Positions 6,875 to 14,351 are shown, counted from the first letter of the stretch. The stretch is 17,661 nt of DNA from an uncultured Collinsella sp. (GCA_902492545.1 CABULX010000042.1:1-17661); one strand, 5' to 3'. Numbers and translations are program-made. Notes: generated by a model not told the origin, from the letters alone.

Positions 6875-6972
6875 AAACGCCCCATTTGAGGCAAGGTGGC
6901 CTGAAAGAGGAGGGAAGCGTACTCTGGTACGCGACCGACGATTGAAGGCCAGATTGTCCAAATGGGGCGTTT
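6875..6972. repeat. 98-nt multi-stem palindromic element between convergent genes
   Basis: Perfect outer arms AAACGCCCCATTTG (6875-6888) and CAAATGGGGCGTTT (6959-6972) enclose nested pairings: a GGC/CAA-type helix at about 6890-6894, GGCCT (6898-6902) with AGGCC (6946-6950), and an apical hairpin GCGTAC-TCTG-GTACGC (6917-6932). A large internal loop separates the last two, 14 purines (6903-6916) against 13 mixed bases (6933-6945). It lies ten bases past the niaR stop, and read on the minus strand its end runs into GTTTT, so it could act as the nad operon terminator. Its elaborate layout suggests a structured RNA or a small non-autonomous mobile element. Confidence 0.7.
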
Positions 6973-6982
6973 GCAGCGTCGG

Positions 6983-7528
6983 CTAAGAGAGATCGTCTTC
7001 GTAGGGCATCAGGTCTGCTAGGTAGCCTTTTTCCTTGAGCATCGCCTCGATCTCGTCGAGGGTCTGTTCGTCCTCCGCCGCAATGCGATGGAAGTGGTAG
7101 CCGCTGGTCACCGTCAGCAGCGGAAAGCTCTTGCCGCTCTCGATATCGCGCAGATAGCGCTCGACATCGCGACGATTGCGGATGTCCAGGTCGGCCGTAA
7201 TCTTACCGTACACGCGGTGATTGACAATCACGTTGAGCACGGCGCCGCCGGCGTCGACGATACTCGTGAGCTCATCGCCTGCCTGCTCCACGCTGTGGCG
7301 AACCTTGACCAAGCGCGTAGGCACGGCGGGGCTGCTGGGGGCCTCCTGCAGCACGTAGCCGCGGTTGGTCGCCACGATATCGTGCCCATCGGCGCGCAGC
7401 AGGGCGATGTCCTGCACCACGATCTGGCGGCTCACACCCACCTCGCGGGCAAGCGCGCTGCCCGATACGGGCCCCTTGGCCCCCTCGAGCACGGCCATGA
7501 TGGCACGGCGACGCTCGCGGGCGTTCAT
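6983..7528 (-). CDS. niaR: NiaR, niacin-responsive repressor of NAD synthesis
   Basis: This 181-residue regulator has an N-terminal winged helix (about 1-60, GPVSGSALAREVGVSRQIVVQDIALLRADG) and a C-terminal 3H domain (about 70-170). The named histidines are visible in VRHSVEQ, VNHRVYG and GYHFHR; they bind metal and the niacin ligand in this family. NiaR (YrxA) represses NAD biosynthesis and niacin-uptake genes when niacin is plentiful. It is the last gene of nadA-nadB-nadC-niaR: its ATG overlaps the nadC TAA by one base (TAATG), so translation is coupled. The candidate operator at 10892-10935 would let it control its own operon. Length and both domains match the family. Confidence 0.93.
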   Translation of the reverse strand: MNARERRRAIMAVLEGAKGPVSGSALAREVGVSRQIVVQDIALLRADGHDIVATNRGYVLQEAPSSPAVPTRLVKVRHSVEQAGDELTSIVDAGGAVLNVIVNHRVYGKITADLDIRNRRDVERYLRDIESGKSFPLLTVTSGYHFHRIAAEDEQTLDEIEAMLKEKGYLADLMPYEDDLS

Positions 7529-8388
7529 TATTTACCGTCCAGCAGACGCAGGTGCTTAAGCGAGAGGTCGAGGATCGGCGCGGAGTGCGTCAGGGCGCCC
7601 GAGCTAATAAAGTCAACGCCCAGGTCGGCAAGCGCGCGGATATTGCTGGCATCCACGTTGCCCGAGCACTCGGTCTTGGCGCGGCCGGCGATAAGTTCAA
7701 TAGCGGCGGCCATGTCGTCATGGGTCATGTTGTCGAACATGATGATGTCGGCGCCGGCCTCCACGGCCTCGCGCACCATGTCCAGGTTCTCGCACTCGAT
7801 CTCGACCGTCGTGGTAAACGATGCGTGGGCGCGCGCCATCTCGATCGCGCGCGTCACGCCACCGGCGGCATCGATGTGGTTGTCCTTGAGCATGACAGCC
7901 GTCGACAGGTTATAGCGGTGGTTGCTGCCACCGCCAATCTCGACTGCCGCCTTTTCAAACACACGCATGCCCGGTGTGGTCTTGCGCGTGTCGACAAGCA
8001 CGGTCTTGGTGCCCTCGAGCGCAGCCGCCATCCGATGCGTGTAAGTAGCGATGCCGCTCATGCGCTGCAGGTAGTTGAGCGCCACGCGCTCGCCCGAAAG
8101 CAACACGCGCGCGTCGCCGCGCACCTGGCCCACGTGATCGCCGGCATGCACCTCGTCGCCATCCGAGACATCGAACAACACGGAGTTCTGCGGATCCAGC
8201 AGCTCAAAGGTGCGGGCGAATACGTCCAGGCCGGCGATAATGCCGTCGGCCTTGGCGATAAGCTCCACCGTGGCGGGACGCGCCGTGGGGCACACGCTCG
8301 CCGTGCTCACGTCCTCAAACGTGATGTCCTCGCGCAGGGCCTGCAGAATCAGATCATCGACGACGAGCTTCATGGTAATGGGATTCAT
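7528..8388 (-). CDS. nadC: Quinolinate phosphoribosyltransferase (NadC)
   Basis: NadC converts quinolinate and PRPP to nicotinate mononucleotide, CO2 and pyrophosphate, the third step of de novo NAD synthesis. The 286-residue protein has the expected length. An N-terminal alpha/beta domain precedes the barrel with DTRKTTPGMR near residue 132, EIGGGSNHRYNLSTAVMLKDNH near 150-170, VEIECEN near 195, MFDNM near 220 and SSGALTHSAPILDLSLK near the C-terminus. These cover the substrate and PRPP-phosphate-binding residues. The ATG at 8388 is preceded by GGAGGAG six bases upstream, a site lying inside the final nadB codons; a second ATG five codons on is a less likely start. The gap to nadB is three bases. 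Confidence 0.96.
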   Translation of the reverse strand: MNPITMKLVVDDLILQALREDITFEDVSTASVCPTARPATVELIAKADGIIAGLDVFARTFELLDPQNSVLFDVSDGDEVHAGDHVGQVRGDARVLLSGERVALNYLQRMSGIATYTHRMAAALEGTKTVLVDTRKTTPGMRVFEKAAVEIGGGSNHRYNLSTAVMLKDNHIDAAGGVTRAIEMARAHASFTTTVEIECENLDMVREAVEAGADIIMFDNMTHDDMAAAIELIAGRAKTECSGNVDASNIRALADLGVDFISSGALTHSAPILDLSLKHLRLLDGK

Positions 8389-8391
8389 GGT

Positions 8392-9768
8392 CTACTCCTC
8401 CACGGCCTGCGTGCCGGCGGCACAGGCCAAATCATCGATTGCCAGGGCGTCGGCGCTCAGGGCGCGATGACGGCCATCGAGCGCGGGATCGCCCGCCTGC
8501 TCCACGGCCAGCGACTCGCCGGTACGCATGTACCACGCGGCGCGACGACCCCAGACCAGCGCCTCGAGCAGGCTGTTTGATGCAAGGCGGTTCTTGCCGT
8601 GAACGCCGTTGCAAGCCGTCTCGCCCGCGGCGTAGAGCTCGGGCATCGAGGTGCGGCCGTCCTTGTCGACCCACACGCCGCCCATAAAGTAGTGCTGCGT
8701 CGGCGTAACGGGAATGGGCTCGTCCAAGATGTCGCGGCCGTCCTCCAGGCAGCGCGCGCGGATGTTGGCAAAGTGCCCGGTCACCACGTCGCGCTCGACG
8801 GGGGCAAAGCTCAGCCACTCGTGCTCGGTGCCGTCCTGCTTCATCTGCTCGCGAATAGCGGCGGCGACCACGTCGCGCGGCTGCAGCTCGTCGGTAAAGC
8901 GCTCACCGGCGGCGTTGAGCAAAATCGCGCCCTCGCCGCGGCAGCTCTCGCTGATCAGGAAGGTGCGGCCCGGCTGCGGCGAGAACAGTCCCGTGGGGTG
9001 GATCTGCACGTAGTCCAGGTGCTCCATCTTAATGCCATGCTCCTGAGCGATGTAGCAGGCGTCGCCCGTGAGCTGCGGGTAGTTGGTCGAATGGTCGTAT
9101 ACGCCGCCGATACCGCCCGTCGCCCACAGCGTGTGGCGGGCATGGATCTTAAACGGCTCGCCGGCATGCACACCCTCGGCGGCATTTGCCAGCTCGTCGG
9201 CGGGACGAACCGAGTTGTCCTCATCCACGGGAACGGCAACGACGCCGGTGCACACCGTAACGCCATCACGCTCGCCCGTCAGGATGTCGGTCATGGCCAC
9301 GTGCTCCAAAATCTGCACGTTGTCCAGCTTGCGGACGGCCTGGAGCAGCTTGGTCGTGATCTCCTTGCCCGTAATATCGGCATGGAAGGCAATGCGTGGG
9401 CGGCTGTGCGCGCCCTCGCGGGTAAAGTCGAGGCTGCCGTCGGCCTTGCGCTCAAAGTCCACGCCCATCGCTAGCAAGTCGTTGATGACCGAGCGGCTCG
9501 AGCGAATCATGATGTCGACGCTCTCGCGGCGGTTCTCGTAGTGGCCGGCGTGCATGGTGTCCTCAAAGAAGGCATCGTAGTCCGAGCCCTCGGGCAGTAC
9601 GCAGATGCCGCCCTGCGCGAGCATCGAATCGCACTCGTCGACAGCGCCCTTGGAGAGCATGATCACGCGCGTGCTCGTCGGCAGATTGAGAGCCGCGTAC
9701 AGGCCCGCCACGCCGCAACCGGCGATGACGACGTCGCACTCCATGTCGGGGTATTGTTTGGTTTCCAC
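8392..9768 (-). CDS. nadB: L-aspartate oxidase (NadB), short form
   Basis: NadB oxidises L-aspartate to iminoaspartate with FAD, the first step of de novo NAD synthesis; anaerobes can use fumarate as acceptor. The FAD-binding motif GCGVAG is at residues 17-22. QGGICV, QIHPTGLFSPQ, PRDVVAAAIREQM, TQHYFMGGV and NRLASNSLLEALVWG follow in order, giving the succinate-dehydrogenase/fumarate-reductase flavoprotein fold with the catalytic His and Arg motifs. At 458 residues it is shorter than E. coli NadB (about 540): it ends about 60 residues after NRLASNSLLEA, so most of the C-terminal helical domain is missing. I chose the GTG at 9768 because GGGAGAGG lies six bases upstream; the reading frame continues upstream without homology. 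It is 56 bases from nadA, with an intervening hairpin. Confidence 0.93.
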   Translation of the reverse strand: METKQYPDMECDVVIAGCGVAGLYAALNLPTSTRVIMLSKGAVDECDSMLAQGGICVLPEGSDYDAFFEDTMHAGHYENRRESVDIMIRSSRSVINDLLAMGVDFERKADGSLDFTREGAHSRPRIAFHADITGKEITTKLLQAVRKLDNVQILEHVAMTDILTGERDGVTVCTGVVAVPVDEDNSVRPADELANAAEGVHAGEPFKIHARHTLWATGGIGGVYDHSTNYPQLTGDACYIAQEHGIKMEHLDYVQIHPTGLFSPQPGRTFLISESCRGEGAILLNAAGERFTDELQPRDVVAAAIREQMKQDGTEHEWLSFAPVERDVVTGHFANIRARCLEDGRDILDEPIPVTPTQHYFMGGVWVDKDGRTSMPELYAAGETACNGVHGKNRLASNSLLEALVWGRRAAWYMRTGESLAVEQAGDPALDGRHRALSADALAIDDLACAAGTQAVEE

Positions 9769-9786
9769 AGGAATCCTCTCCCTTGT

Positions 9787-9821
9787 AATGTGACATAAGG
9801 GACCACCCCTCATGCCACATT
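9787..9821 (-). promoter_or_regulatory. Hairpin between nadA and nadB
   Basis: On the minus-strand transcript 9807-9821 pairs with 9787-9801, a 15-bp stem with a five-base loop (9802-9806). The only two non-Watson-Crick positions are G-U wobbles on this strand; on the opposite strand they would be A-C mismatches. It sits between the nadA stop and the nadB ribosome-binding site, so an mRNA processing or stability role is plausible. Confidence 0.65.
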
Positions 9822-9824
9822 GTT

Positions 9825-10850
9825 CTAGTGCGCTGCGTACTCGAGCATACGGTCGAGCGTAAGTTTGGCCTGGTCGGCAGCCTCGTCCGACACACCGATC
9901 TGCACCTCGCCCTCGCCCGTCTCCAGGCAGCGCACGAGCTTTTCGAGCGTAATGAGATCCATGTTGACGCAGGTGGGCTGCACCGCGGGGAAGTAGAACT
10001 TCTTGCCGGTGCCCTGGCAGCGGCGCTCGAGCTCGTAGAGCACGCCGCGGACCGTCACGATAATGAACTCGCTCGCGTCGGACTCCTCGGCGTACTTGAT
10101 AATGCCGGCGGTGGAGCCGATGTAGTCGGCCTCGGCCAGGACATCGGCCTTGCACTCAGGATGCGCCAGCACGAGCGCGTCGGGATGCGCCTCCTGCGCG
10201 TCGACAATCTGCTCGACGGTGATGATGTGATGGCGCGGGCAGTAGCCGTTGTTGAGGATGACGTGCTTTTGCGGCACCTGCTCGGCTACGAAGCGACCCA
10301 GGTTTTGGTCGGGAATGAACAGGATATGCTGCTGCGGCAGCTCGGACACGATCTTAACGGCGTTGGAGCTGGTGACGCACACGTCGCTCCAGCTCTTGAT
10401 CTCGACCGTGGAGTTGACGTAGCAGACCACGGCAAGGTCGTCACCGTACTCGGCGCGGGCGGCGTCGACCGTCTCGCGCTTGACCATGTGAGCCATGGGG
10501 CAGTCAGCGCCCGGCTCGGGCAGCAGCACGGTCTTGGTGGGGTTGAGCAGCTTGGCGCTCTCGCCCATAAACTCCACGCCGCACAGTACGATGGTCTGCT
10601 GCGGCAGGCTCTTGGCAAGCTTAGCCAGGTAGAAGCTGTCGCCGACGTAATCAGCCACGGCCTGCACCTCGGGCGCCACGTAATAGTGCGCCAGGATCAC
10701 CGCGTCGCGTTGGGTTTTTAGTTGCTGAATGGCCTCGACGAGCTCTGCGGGCACCAGTGCCGCGCGCTCCGTTGCCGTCGTTGCCGATGCCAGGCCGGCC
10801 GCAATGTCGCGTGCAAGCTCCGATGCATCCATGTTCGCGCTCTGTGCCAT
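9825..10850 (-). CDS. nadA: Quinolinate synthase (NadA)
   Basis: NadA condenses iminoaspartate with dihydroxyacetone phosphate to quinolinate using an oxygen-sensitive [4Fe-4S] cluster, the second step of de novo NAD synthesis. The three cluster cysteines are visible in order: VLCGVEFMGE, GYCPRHH and QPTCVNM. Other family signatures are ILAHYYVAPEVQ, VGDS and VNSTVEIKSWSDVC. Length is 341 residues. I chose the ATG at 10850, preceded by GAGAGGGG about five bases upstream, over a TTG one codon earlier. It is the first gene of nadABC-niaR, with a leader of about 30 nt from the predicted promoter, whose -35 and spacer lie inside a perfect palindrome. Confidence 0.96.
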   Translation of the reverse strand: MAQSANMDASELARDIAAGLASATTATERAALVPAELVEAIQQLKTQRDAVILAHYYVAPEVQAVADYVGDSFYLAKLAKSLPQQTIVLCGVEFMGESAKLLNPTKTVLLPEPGADCPMAHMVKRETVDAARAEYGDDLAVVCYVNSTVEIKSWSDVCVTSSNAVKIVSELPQQHILFIPDQNLGRFVAEQVPQKHVILNNGYCPRHHIITVEQIVDAQEAHPDALVLAHPECKADVLAEADYIGSTAGIIKYAEESDASEFIIVTVRGVLYELERRCQGTGKKFYFPAVQPTCVNMDLITLEKLVRCLETGEGEVQIGVSDEAADQAKLTLDRMLEYAAH

Positions 10851-10885
10851 CAAGGCCCCTCTCTTTTGGCGAATCTTGGGGCTTT

Positions 10886-10914
10886 AGTATGACACCTAGG
10901 TTTACAGCTGACAA
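10886..10914 (-). promoter_or_regulatory. nadA operon promoter
   Basis: On the minus strand -35 TTGTCA (10909-10914) and -10 CATACT (10886-10891) are separated by exactly 17 bases. The -35 matches consensus at five of six bases and the -10 at four. The spacer is one arm of the 10892-10935 palindrome, so repressor binding would block RNA polymerase. Confidence 0.7.
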
Positions 10915-10935
10915 GACAGCTGTAAACCTAGGTGT
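10892..10935. promoter_or_regulatory. Candidate NiaR operator, perfect 19-bp-arm palindrome
   Basis: Arms ACACCTAGGTTTACAGCTG (10892-10910) and its exact complement (10917-10935) flank the six-base spacer ACAAGA. The inner part on the minus strand reads ACAGCTGTCTTGTCAGCTGT, which resembles what I recall of the NiaR operator core (TGTCTTGACA); that comparison is from memory. Overlap with the predicted nadA promoter and a niaR gene in the same operon support autoregulation. Confidence 0.75.
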
Positions 10936-11143
10936 AAAGTTGAAATAAAGATTCAATCATATGGCAGGTCCATATTCGAACTGGCAAGCTGAGGATAGCT
11001 GAGCTCTCGATGGCGCAGGAGGCATCTTTCGCCACCGCAATACCGCTCGGCGCGAGTTGCACGACGCGGGGCGCAAATGGGACACGCCTCCGCGAGCGGT
11101 CCGCACCCAATGTGGCAAAATCGAACTACTAAGGGGGCTCAGA

Positions 11144-11866
11144 ATGCTCAAGATTATTGCCTGCGACGACGACGTCGCTTTTCTAGATAGACTGCACCGG
11201 ATGATCGACCGTTGGTCGACCGAGACGGGCACGGCGGTCGATGTTGCGCTCGTCACGCGCGGCGAGGACCTGCTGGCCCGCCATGCCGCATCGCGCGCCG
11301 ACATCATTCTACTCGACATGATCATGCCGCTCGTCAACGGCATGGACACCGCGCGCGAATTGCGCCAGGCCGATACCGCCGTGCGCCTGGTGTTTCTCAC
11401 CTCATCGCCCGAGTTTGCACTGGAGTCCTACGAGGTCCGCGCCTTCGACTATCTGCTCAAGCCCGTAACTTATGAACGCCTGGCGCAGTTACTCGACGAG
11501 CTTTCGAGCATGCGCCCGGCGGCAACCGACGAGCTCGTAATCAAAACGTCCTTTGGCTACCACGCCCTGCGCCTGTCCGACATCGAATATGCCGAGGCGC
11601 GCAACAAGCATGTGGTCTTCCACCTGCGCGACGGACGCGATATCGAGGCACTCGAGTCATTCCGCAGCGTCGAAGACCGTTTGGCGCAAAATACCACCTT
11701 CTTTAAATGCCACCGCAGCTACCAGGTCAACCTGCGCAATATCGATCACTTTGACCGCACGGACATCGTCATGCGCTCGGGTGTGTGCATCCCGCTTTCG
11801 CGCAGCTGCAAGCAGGGATTCCAAGACGCCTACTTTGCGGTTCGCTTTGAGGGTGGGAGACACTGA
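11144..11866 (+). CDS. LytTR-family response regulator
   Basis: This 240-residue regulator has a REC domain (1 to about 120) with acidic D8-D10, phospho-acceptor D58 (LLDMIMP), a conserved Thr in FLTSS and the Lys in YLLKPV. A C-terminal LytTR DNA-binding domain (about 135-235) follows (FFKCHRSYQVNLRNIDHF). This is the AgrA/ComE architecture, usually paired with a membrane HPK10 kinase that senses a peptide or another extracellular signal. The partner kinase follows with a one-base TGATG overlap. The ATG at 11144 has AGGGGG six bases upstream; in-frame codons further upstream have no REC homology. The gene is divergent from nadA with about 208 intergenic bases, in which I see a short direct repeat at 10987-11003 and no clear promoter. 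The regulated genes are unknown. Confidence 0.93.
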   Translation: MLKIIACDDDVAFLDRLHRMIDRWSTETGTAVDVALVTRGEDLLARHAASRADIILLDMIMPLVNGMDTARELRQADTAVRLVFLTSSPEFALESYEVRAFDYLLKPVTYERLAQLLDELSSMRPAATDELVIKTSFGYHALRLSDIEYAEARNKHVVFHLRDGRDIEALESFRSVEDRLAQNTTFFKCHRSYQVNLRNIDHFDRTDIVMRSGVCIPLSRSCKQGFQDAYFAVRFEGGRH

Positions 11867-13143
11867 TGGTCTCCTCGGTCGAAATGGTCCTTTGGGCAAT
11901 CCACCACGCCACGACGCTGCTCTTTGGCGTCTTTGCCTCGGCGGCACTGTGCGGTGTCGAGATCAACCGGCGTCATGCGCTTGAACTGGTGCTGGTCGGT
12001 GCCGTAACCGGATGCGCATTTGGCCTCGCCAATGCCGTCGGCGGCGAGCTTTTCGCCCGCCAGGTATATCCGCTCGTCGTGCATCTGCCGCTCGTCATCT
12101 ATTTGTGCGCGCGCTACCGCCTGAGCCCGCTGCTTGCCGTGCTCGGCATTACGAGTGCCTATCTGAGCTGCCAGTTCAGCAATTGGATGGGCATCGCCGC
12201 ATTTGCCGCAACCGATTCTCAGATCGCGTACTATCTGGCGCGCATCGCGACCACACTCGCCGTCTTTGCCGTCCTGCTGCATTGGGCCGGCGACATCGGT
12301 CCGCGCTTGGCGATTAAAAGCACCACCGAGCTGGGCATCCTTTTAATCCTGCCGCTCGTCTATTACGTCTTTGACTATGCCACCAACGTCTACACCACGC
12401 TGTTCCACTCGGGCTCGGTGGTGACGGTTGAGTTTTTGGCATTTGCGCTCTGTGCCTTCTATCTTATGTTTCTTGCCGTTTATCTGCGCGAATACGAAGA
12501 AAAGGAAACCGCCGAGCGAGAGCGCTGGATGCTCGAAACCCGCGACAGCGCCGCCATCAAAGAGCTCGAGGCTTGGCGTCAATCTGGACGCGAGCTGTCG
12601 ATTCTTCGCCACGATATGCGCCACTTCCTACGCGGCCTGGCCGCTTTAATTGAGGAGGGGCACACCGACGAGGCGCTCAAACGCATCGACGAACTCTGCG
12701 AAGCCGGCGACCGCACCGCCGTACGCCGCTTCTGCGCCAACGAGACGGTAAACATTGCGCTTTCGTCATTTAACTCGGAAATCAATAGAAACGGCATTAC
12801 CGCCAACCTGCGCGCCGCCGTGCCCGAAACCATCCATGTAGGTGACGCCGACCTGTTTAGCGTGCTCTCAAATGCCTTGGAAAACGCTATCACCGCCGCA
12901 AGCGCCGCACCCCAAGGAAAGCGATTCGTCGACTTTGACCTGCGATTAGAGGACAGCCAGCTGCTGCTGTTAGTTTCCAATACGTTTGACCGCGCGCCGC
13001 GCATGGTCGACGGCATGCCCGTGACCCGGCATGCGGGCCACGGCTTTGGCACCAGGAGCATCAAACTTGCCGTGGAGCGCATGAACGGCAACTGTCAGTT
13101 CCGCATTAACGGCGATCGGTTTGAGCTGCGCGCTGTGATGTAG
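11866..13143 (+). CDS. AgrC-like sensor histidine kinase
   Basis: This 425-residue membrane kinase has about six or seven hydrophobic segments in residues 1-210 and a short coiled linker (REYEEKETAERERW). The phospho-acceptor motif is ILRHDMRHFL with the histidine at 249. The GHKL ATPase domain shows the N box NALENAI near 336-342 and the G box GHGFGTRSI near 391. It lacks the long DHp helices of classical kinases, as is typical of HPK10/AgrC-type kinases that phosphorylate LytTR regulators. Its start overlaps the regulator's stop by one base, with GGGAG upstream, so both are co-translated. No signal-peptide gene is seen beside it, so the ligand is not predictable. The 64 bases after its stop hold only a weak GGCGCC inverted repeat. 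Confidence 0.93.
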   Translation: MVSSVEMVLWAIHHATTLLFGVFASAALCGVEINRRHALELVLVGAVTGCAFGLANAVGGELFARQVYPLVVHLPLVIYLCARYRLSPLLAVLGITSAYLSCQFSNWMGIAAFAATDSQIAYYLARIATTLAVFAVLLHWAGDIGPRLAIKSTTELGILLILPLVYYVFDYATNVYTTLFHSGSVVTVEFLAFALCAFYLMFLAVYLREYEEKETAERERWMLETRDSAAIKELEAWRQSGRELSILRHDMRHFLRGLAALIEEGHTDEALKRIDELCEAGDRTAVRRFCANETVNIALSSFNSEINRNGITANLRAAVPETIHVGDADLFSVLSNALENAITAASAAPQGKRFVDFDLRLEDSQLLLLVSNTFDRAPRMVDGMPVTRHAGHGFGTRSIKLAVERMNGNCQFRINGDRFELRAVM

Positions 13144-13207
13144 AAGTGCGGCGCCGATCTCGAGGCGTGCCTTGCCCGCCAGACAATCGCTCGCCGGCGC
13201 CAATCCG

Positions 13208-13783
13208 CTACAGCGGAGCAGCCGCCGGGGTCAGCTGCTTGATGTATGCCCACATGCGCTGCTTGGCGGCTTTGTCAGTGAGCGCCGCCTCAAAACCGTC
13301 GAGCGCGAGCACGCGGCGACCCTGCACATGGGCGACCAAGCCGGGCTTGAGCATGGCGGTGTCGAAGTCATCGATCGCCACGAGCATATCGGCGTAGGTC
13401 TCGCGCATGGCGTCAGCCGCGTTGTTGTCGAGCAGTAGCACCGCCTCGGGGTCCAAGGCCTCAAGCGCCTCGCGGAACAGCTCGCACGGCAGAGTCTCGC
13501 CCACCGCGACCGCTCCGTCGCCCACGCCGGCGACGCTTGCCAGCACGCAAAAATCCTCGGGCGCGTAACCGATGGCCCCAAGCGCCTTGCGCAACGCCGC
13601 GCCATCCGGGCCGGCGGCAAGCTCGCCACCCGAACGCTCGGCCTCGTCCAAATCACCTTTGACCAGCACGATCGGCGAGCACGCGTTGCCCGCGATACGC
13701 ACGCCACGACCCGCGAGCGATGCGAGCTCCTGCTCGGTCGCCTGGGCGATGGCTTCTTTTTTCTGGCTTTGTGACGTGGGCAT
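13208..13783 (-). CDS. Hypothetical protein, degenerate uracil-DNA glycosylase-like
   Basis: This 191-residue protein has no certain family. Residues 39-78 (VLVKGDLDEAERSGGELAAG, then PDGAALRKALGAIGYAPEDF) and 98-126 (LPCELFREALEALDPEAVLLLDNNAADAM) resemble in order and spacing the family-4/5 uracil-DNA glycosylase segments GEAPGxxED...GRAGxLLDxxLxAIGLxREDVY and CxPxLxxELxLLxPxVILxLGxxAA. The GEAPG catalytic loop, the four Fe-S cysteines and the C-terminal HPS motif are not recognisable, so a DNA-repair activity is doubtful. I chose the ATG at 13783 because GGAG lies five bases upstream; an earlier in-frame ATG at 13813 has no ribosome-binding site and overlaps a TATAAT box. It converges with the kinase gene and diverges from the thioredoxin gene. 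Confidence 0.7.
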   Translation of the reverse strand: MPTSQSQKKEAIAQATEQELASLAGRGVRIAGNACSPIVLVKGDLDEAERSGGELAAGPDGAALRKALGAIGYAPEDFCVLASVAGVGDGAVAVGETLPCELFREALEALDPEAVLLLDNNAADAMRETYADMLVAIDDFDTAMLKPGLVAHVQGRRVLALDGFEAALTDKAAKQRMWAYIKQLTPAAAPL

Positions 13784-13823
13784 GCGCTCTCCAATCGTTT
13801 GCGTGCCCACCATTATATAAAAG

Positions 13824-13856
13824 AGCCGCCCGCGAGTGGTTGCTTTGCGGGCGGCT
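13824..13856. terminator. GC-rich hairpin in the divergent region before the thioredoxin gene
   Basis: AGCCGCCCGC (13824-13833) pairs perfectly with GCGGGCGGCT (13847-13856). On the minus strand it is followed by CTTTTATATAAT, so it looks like a terminator in that direction although no gene feeds it. TATAAT on the minus strand may instead be the -10 of the glycosylase-like gene. Confidence 0.5.
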
Positions 13857-13919
13857 GGGTATAAGCACGGTCGTACTGAGTTTTACGCGGCCGAGCCGCG
13901 TCGCATTATGGAGGTCACC

Positions 13920-14240
13920 ATGGCTGACATTAATCAGATTACCCCCGAGAACTTCGATTCCGTCGTTAACGGCAGCCTTCCCGTGCTGGTCGATTTTTGG
14001 GCACCGTGGTGCGGGCCCTGTCGATCCCTCTCGCCCATCGTTGACGAGGTTGCCGATGAGCTGGCGGGCAAGCTTGCCGTTGCCAAGTGCAACGTCGACG
14101 ACAACCAGGACCTGGCCATGAAATATGGCGTCATGAGCATCCCCACGCTGATTGTGTTTAAGAACGGCGAGGAGATTGACCGCTCGGTTGGCGCTCTGCC
14201 CAAGGCGAGACTGCAGGCGCTGCTGGAGAAGCATCTGTAA
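13920..14240 (+). CDS. trxA: Thioredoxin
   Basis: This 106-residue cytoplasmic disulfide reductase has the canonical active site WCGPC with cysteines at 31 and 34, the buried aspartate D25 in VDFWAPWCGPC, and the cis-proline at 75 (MSIPTLIVFKNGEE). Length and motif spacing match classical thioredoxin over the whole sequence. It has one additional cysteine, C57. The ATG at 13920 has a near-ideal GGAGG five bases upstream. A second ATG four codons before overlaps that site and is less likely. It stands alone: a divergent gene lies upstream and an intrinsic terminator at 14352-14389 lies downstream. No thioredoxin reductase gene is in the window. The specific paralogue name is not certain. Confidence 0.94.
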   Translation: MADINQITPENFDSVVNGSLPVLVDFWAPWCGPCRSLSPIVDEVADELAGKLAVAKCNVDDNQDLAMKYGVMSIPTLIVFKNGEEIDRSVGALPKARLQALLEKHL

Positions 14241-14351
14241 TACGCTTGTTACTTACCCGCCGTCCATGAGCGCTTTTGCACCGCTCGCCGGACTTCTAGG
14301 TGCACCGTGTGCGACCACGGATAGTATGGTAGTCACAAACAGCCCCCAGTG

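Noticed and set aside
6508..6894. Minus-strand frame opposite the ferredoxin gene
   Set aside because: It is the antisense of the Cys-rich ferredoxin and runs through a strong bidirectional terminator.
9769..10155. Upstream extension of nadB into nadA
   Set aside because: The frame stays open but overlaps nadA, has no flavoprotein homology, and the GTG at 9768 has a good ribosome-binding site.
10651..10956. Minus-strand frame overlapping the nadA start and operator
   Set aside because: It is in a different frame from nadA, begins within the operator region, and its sequence is compositionally random.
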